From the NCBI GenBank assembly GCA_023974075.1, contig CM043798.1, positions 19,182,441-19,246,440 of the forward strand: DNA of 64,000 nt, read 5' to 3'. Origin of the DNA: Chaenocephalus aceratus (lineage: Eukaryota > Chordata > Actinopteri > Perciformes > Channichthyidae). The notes beneath the pieces were generated by a model, which was not told where the DNA came from, did not search any database, and was given only the letters and a program-made list of their open reading frames with translations. This document shows positions 59,664 through 64,000 of this stretch, in pieces (position 1 is the stretch's first letter; the number at the start of each line of letters is the position of its first letter). The position numbers and the translations under genes are program-made.

Positions 59664-60122
59664 AATTTCCGTCCCATCACCAGCGGATATGGTGGTTCCA
59701 GTCTCAAGTCTTCATACACCCCTGAACCCCAGTACCCGCCTTCCCCCCAGTACCCTCCTGCCCCCAGTACCCTCCTGCCCCCCAGTACTCTCCTGCTCCC
59801 CAGTACTCTCCTGCTCCCCAGTACCCTCCTTCCCCCCAGTACTCTCCTGCTCCCCAGTACCCGCCTGCTCCCCAGTACCCTCCTGCTCCCCATTACACTC
59901 AAGCCCCACAGTCCCCAGTGGCTCCTCCCCCTGCACCGGTTCCCCAGCCCCCCCACCTGAACAACGGGCACTCCAAATCCAACAACGGCTACAGCTACGG
60001 ATATGGGAAAGGAAACGAACGCGCTCAGTTCAACAACCCAGCAGGACTTTATCAAAACGGCAGCAATGGAGAAAAATTCTGCCAAGCAAGATGGGAGGCC
60101 TTAACCTCAGCGCCTCACAAAG
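59664..60122 (+). CDS. pdlim4: pdlim4 exon 4 (Pro/Tyr repeat and linker; two apparent frameshifts)
   Basis: The exon opens in phase 0 with NFRPITSGYGGSSLK. It then has nine 18-bp units coding Q-Y-(P/S)-P-(A/S)-P (59730-59890) and a divergent tenth. A linker follows with NNGYSYGYGKGN and FNNPAGLY, the latter like the ZM motif of ALP proteins that binds alpha-actinin. Unit 2 has five Cs where unit 3 has six (59761-59765), shifting the frame. A second shift is needed at the A5 run 60072-60076: only then does the end read ILPSKMGGLNLSASQ, resembling the NGSS..LPAQM..L region of PDLIM4, and end in phase 2 as exon 5 requires. Donor GTGAGG. Both shifts are single-base losses in homopolymers. Confidence 0.8.
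59730..59908 (+). repeat. 18-bp coding repeat (QYxPxP), ten units
   Basis: Units begin CAGTACCC or CAGTACTC and end with a C-run. Nine are close copies and the tenth (59891-59908, HYTQAP) is divergent. Unit 2 is 17 bp. The repeat makes a proline/tyrosine-rich, probably unfolded segment. Confidence 0.9.
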
Positions 60123-60817
60123 GTGAGGGGATCGAATTGTGCTGCAAGGGGGAGAAAGAGAACAAAATATAAAGAAATGGGTTGTTGTGTATCCAGGACT
60201 AGTATACAGTATACTAACTGTAGGGTTTGGAAAAGAAATTCTTAAATGGATTAAGTATTGAAAAGATAGAAAATGTAGTAATTGGAAACAGTGAACATCT
60301 TTTAATAGACACTCAGTTTGTGTAAAAAAATAAGAACATTTTTACTGGGGATTAGGTGCCTGCTTCTTAAACCCATTAACCTTTACATTGTTAAAGCATC
60401 AATTATGAGTATATTGTGATACTCCACATACACATGTGTTCATGTGCTCTCTACCATAACAGATATAAACACATAAACACACTTTGTATCTCTTTAGACT
60501 CACGTGCACAGATGGTCCTGTCGACTAGAGAAACACTTTGTCGTGGTGCACCACTTAACCTCTGTGTGTTAAGTCTCACAGTGAACATCTTCTCCAGAAC
60601 TCAGCGCTCCCCAGGACTGGATTGTTTAACTTCCTAGTCCCTGACACACGTGCAGTACAAACAAACACAGCTTAAAACCATTTGAACTCTGCTCAATGCC
60701 CCCTGTCAATCACGTTTCTAATTCATTTTGGTACACAATGTCTCAGTACTCTCCTGACTTTCTTTCTCCTTCTTTCTTTCTCTCACTCAGTCAGTCAAAT
60801 GTTCACCAGTTAGGGCT

Positions 60818-60877
<60 letters not shown>

Positions 60878-60892
60878 ACACACACACACACA

Positions 60893-60923
<31 letters not shown>

Positions 60924-60964
60924 CCACACACACACAACACACACACACACACACCACACACACA

Positions 60965-61044
<80 letters not shown>

Positions 61045-61607
61045 GTGATCCCTTCCCTCCTGGAGTGGAGACAATCGTGCAGTAGAGTGTGACAGAATTG
61101 GAACACATCCGTCAGCATCCCTGCTCCTCTCCCAGGGCTTGAATGTATCAAGTGAATGGGATCCATCCTGTTAGCTCTAGGAAAACGTGATGGGTGATTG
61201 AACATGCAGATCCATAGCACAGGGCTTTTGTGATTAAGACTTCATGCATGTGGAATCACACGCAGACTGTAACGTGTACCCCTCCTCTGCTGTCTCAGCG
61301 GGTCGAGTTTCTTTTTCTGCCTCCGGTGGTCTGGCAATTGTCATCTATTGTTTTTTCTGTTAAGGCCACTTTGGCTCCTTTCATTATTTCCTTGCTCAAA
61401 CATCACATCAGGACATCACATGATAAAAGACACAAAACGGTGGCTATGTAATACAATAAAAAAACGGAAATACATATTACCCTAATATCAGCACATTCAC
61501 TTGTTGTCAGAACGTCGACCCTTCTTTCTAAATTGATGTGATTTGTCTTTTAATCACCATTCATTCGATAGCAGAACAATAATATCTCTCCTCCCTTGTG
61601 TCTTCAG
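60123..61607 (+). other. pdlim4 intron 4 with (TC)n(CA)n tract
   Basis: 1.5-kb intron, GTGAGG to TCTTCAG. A TC repeat (about 60816-60840) runs into an interrupted CA repeat (60841-61040). The interruptions are of the CACACCACAC type. No other feature seen. Confidence 0.7.
60816..61040. repeat. (TC)n(CA)n microsatellite
   Basis: A compound tract of about 225 bp. It is the sense-strand complement type of the GT tract downstream of exon 5. Confidence 0.97.
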
Positions 61608-61764
61608 CCCGGAGCCTCCCTCACAATCCCCTGTGAGCCGCAATGGTTTTGACCCGCAGTCAGACGTCTACAAGATGCTGCAGGACTATGAAGAGCCCGT
61701 CTCTGCACCCAACAGTCCGGCTCCTTCAAATACCTCCAGGGAATCCTGGAGGCTGAGGATGGAG
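61608..61764 (+). CDS. pdlim4: pdlim4 exon 5 (DUF4749/ZM-flanking region; one apparent frameshift)
   Basis: The first base completes a serine codon. The exon then reads PEPPSQSPVSRNGFD and SDVYKMLQDYEEPVSAP. The following conserved block QQSGSFKYLQGILEAEDG is present only in the next frame, so one base is missing at the CCC run 61708-61710. S-(D/E)-V-Y-(K/R)-M-L and QSGSF.YLQG.LEA are hallmark motifs of the ALP family between ZM and LIM; the second fits PDLIM4 best. Donor GTAGGG at 61765, phase 1 after the shift. The LIM exons should follow beyond 64000. Confidence 0.85.
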
Positions 61765-61791
61765 GTAGGGATATCTGATGGTGTGTGTGTG

Positions 61792-61831
<40 letters not shown>

Positions 61832-61864
61832 TGTGTGTGTGTGTTGGTGTTGTGTGTGTGTGGT

Positions 61865-61908
<44 letters not shown>

Positions 61909-61931
61909 GTGTTGTGTGGTGTGTGTGTGTG

Positions 61932-61968
<37 letters not shown>

Positions 61969-62020
61969 GTGTGTGTGTGTTTGTGGTGTGTGTGTGTGTG
62001 GTGGTGGTGTGTGTGTGTGT

Positions 62021-62054
<34 letters not shown>

Positions 62055-62057
62055 GTG

Positions 62058-62103
<46 letters not shown>

Positions 62104-64000
62104 TGAAGCATATGCACTGCAGCATTCATTCCTAATGTCGAGCTACTTTTCCATGAACTGCAAAATGAACTAGGCCAATGCTGGGTGAAATGCTGACAGA
62201 AGCACACCTATTGACCTGATTGTAAAAAGGTTATAAGGACATGTGAAGCTATAGGGCTGTGCCTTACACTTATTTCATTTTTAGAGATTCATCTGAATTA
62301 TTTCCTCATGCAGTTGATTTATCTTAGCATCTATGAAATATCAGAGTACAACATACTTCTCACACACTGCCAAAAAGTGAGAAAGCGTCATTTGTGAAAA
62401 ACAGTTCACCAACCAAATCAGTTGTTCTCAAATATTGTATTTCCGCTAATTTGCAATGAGCACATCAGCTATTTTAACTTTAATAGACGTTGCTGCTCCA
62501 CAGTCAAACGACTATACTGTTAAACTGATACTGTTGAGCTGATGGCTTTAACATTGTGAGCATCTGGTTTACCCGCATGCATCCAAACATCCTCACAAAA
62601 TACTTTGTTATTTATAACTTATCAAGGTGAAAGTTTGACTGTAAATATGTTCTCTTATGCAAACAAGTGTCGTGATTCCAGCCAAAAGGAACATCTTGCC
62701 TCGCTCAGGCAGTTCCTCTCTCTCTTTTGATCTGCTCTGTCTTACTGGCATAGTTTTCCTTTTATAGAAAGACACTAGACGGAGGTTAGGGGAAAGAGGG
62801 ATAAGTGAGAGAGGCAGAAAAGGAGAGATGGAGGGAGCAGGAAAAGATGAATCGCTTTACTTTAAATAGCTCACTTACGGGTGAGCAGGGGGGGGACGTT
62901 TTGGTTTACTGCAAAACAACTTCAGAAAGGACAATAAAGTGAGAAATATAGTTTTCCTGTCTGCCTTTTGAGCGCTCCACATTTAGCTTTTGAGCAGGAG
63001 TCATGTGATCTGACAGCAGTAGAGGAGGGCTAATCCTCCAAAGTAAAACAGTTTTTTCAGGTTCTGCGTTTACCCCCAAAGCATGGCAAACGTTGTGTAA
63101 GTCGTATGTATAATCCGAGTGTTGGTATGTTAAAGCGGAAATAGCCTGGACCTCAAAGAAGTGGGCTCTTGAACTGTTAGCACGGATTGTCTATGATTAA
63201 TGTTACTTTTTTAAACCTCAGAAACATGTCCGCTATGAGAAGTATTAATGCCTTAATATACATATTTTTTCATACTGTATACTCCTCTATGTTAACTCTT
63301 AACCCTTAGTTAAATTGGAGAACTCCCTTCTTTACATTCTCTGGTTTAACTGATGTGGGTTTTGGATGCCAATACTGGTACAGATTTGTTTTGTTAGAGG
63401 ACCTAATGATGGCTAATTCCTTTGTGTTTTCATGAAACAAAACAACAACAACACGCAGTCAATTTGTCCTCCTGAAAACATACTTACATACAAAAAAACC
63501 ATATGAAATAGAATTCAAGCCGAATACACAGTGGCCTTTTCTCTCTTTAAAAACTGTGTATCACACCCTTAATATAACACTTTCTGAAAATTGACCAAAT
63601 TGTTCAACTGATAATGTATAACCGATTGATACGTCTATTGGTTGACAAAAGCAGGGGCTGTGTTTCCCCTTAGACTAATATTCTCTCAGGGCCAGAATAA
63701 AAATGTCCAGCTCAGTTATCAATTCGCTTGGTCTGCGTTTGATGTGAGAGCCGACCGGATTATCTACTGCACAAGAAACAATGCTGCCTGCTCCTGAAGT
63801 GAGGCCTGGAGCAGAGCCAGAACATACTGTTTCCTTAATTTAGCACTTACCATTACACTCAAAGTAATGAGAGAGAAGGAGAGGTAAAGAAAGAGACCGA
63901 CTCCAATGACAGACAGAGGGGGTTGGAGGGGGAGAGACACCGCTGATGGATTAATTTAAAGGGAACTCTTTTTCGTCTGCTGTCGGTGGTCTTTCAGCTT
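61765..64000 (+). other. pdlim4 intron 5 (partial), opening with a long GT repeat
   Basis: From the donor to the window edge. A GT repeat of about 320 bp with many GG and TT interruptions (61781-62103) starts 16 bp after the exon. The remainder is AT-rich and shows no LIM-domain exon. Confidence 0.65.
61781..62103. repeat. (GT)n microsatellite, interrupted
   Basis: About 320 bp of GT with interruptions such as TGTTGTG and GTGGTG that look like single-base losses. Long frames in it are meaningless. Confidence 0.97.

Noticed and set aside
59664..61764. pdlim4 as a pseudogene because of three frameshifts
   Set aside because: Splice sites, phases and conserved motifs are intact and all shifts are one-base homopolymer losses, so sequencing error is more likely. 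The point is kept as a finding.

Overview
The window is nuclear DNA of a vertebrate, almost certainly a ray-finned (teleost) fish. It holds one split gene with GT/AG introns of up to 9.5 kb, long CA/GT microsatellites, and a fish-type transposon mix (DIRS tyrosine-recombinase retrotransposons, hAT and PIF/Harbinger-like short elements, a Rex1-like LINE 3' end). There is no prokaryotic gene organisation, and no tRNA, rRNA or CRISPR array was recognised. Most long reading frames here are transposon remnants or translations of simple repeats.

Layout. 1-5690: a broken, minus-strand DIRS retrotransposon (copy 1), truncated at the left and interrupted by a hAT-like insertion. 5691-24859: gene-free DNA with several short elements: a TTAA-flanked MITE (7217-7702), a TTA-flanked PIF/Harbinger-like MITE (15682-16028), a LINE-like region carrying a perfect 188-bp inverted repeat (18244-19086), a Rex1-like LINE tail (19528-21202) split by a 1,273-bp fold-back element (19876-21148), and another TTA-flanked MITE (22101-22480). 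24860-30523: a structurally complete plus-strand DIRS element (copy 2) with inverted terminal repeats (ITRs), structured leader, gag, a 45-bp coding minisatellite where the reverse transcriptase core is expected, RNase H remnants, an uninterrupted tyrosine recombinase, and the internal complementary region. 30699-31478: a hAT element with an 8-bp target duplication. 31700-64000: the 5' part of a PDZ-LIM gene, best matched to pdlim4 (RIL). Its promoter and five coding exons are here (32017, 41585, 50324, 59664 and 61608); the LIM-domain exons lie beyond the right edge.

The most unusual signals belong to the DIRS pair. The leader before gag carries three hairpins with the same hexaloop, ACACC(A/T). 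They occur in both copies, and one stem shows a paired (compensatory) base change, which suggests a selected RNA structure. Both copies lack the reverse transcriptase active-site region yet keep gag, the minisatellite and RNase H/recombinase sequence, so they look like members of a non-autonomous lineage. The minisatellite unit contains a near-consensus NRF1 site.

In pdlim4, three single-base losses in homopolymers break the frame in exons 4 and 5, while splice phases and protein similarity are otherwise coherent. I read these as probable consensus errors of a long-read assembly rather than a dead gene.
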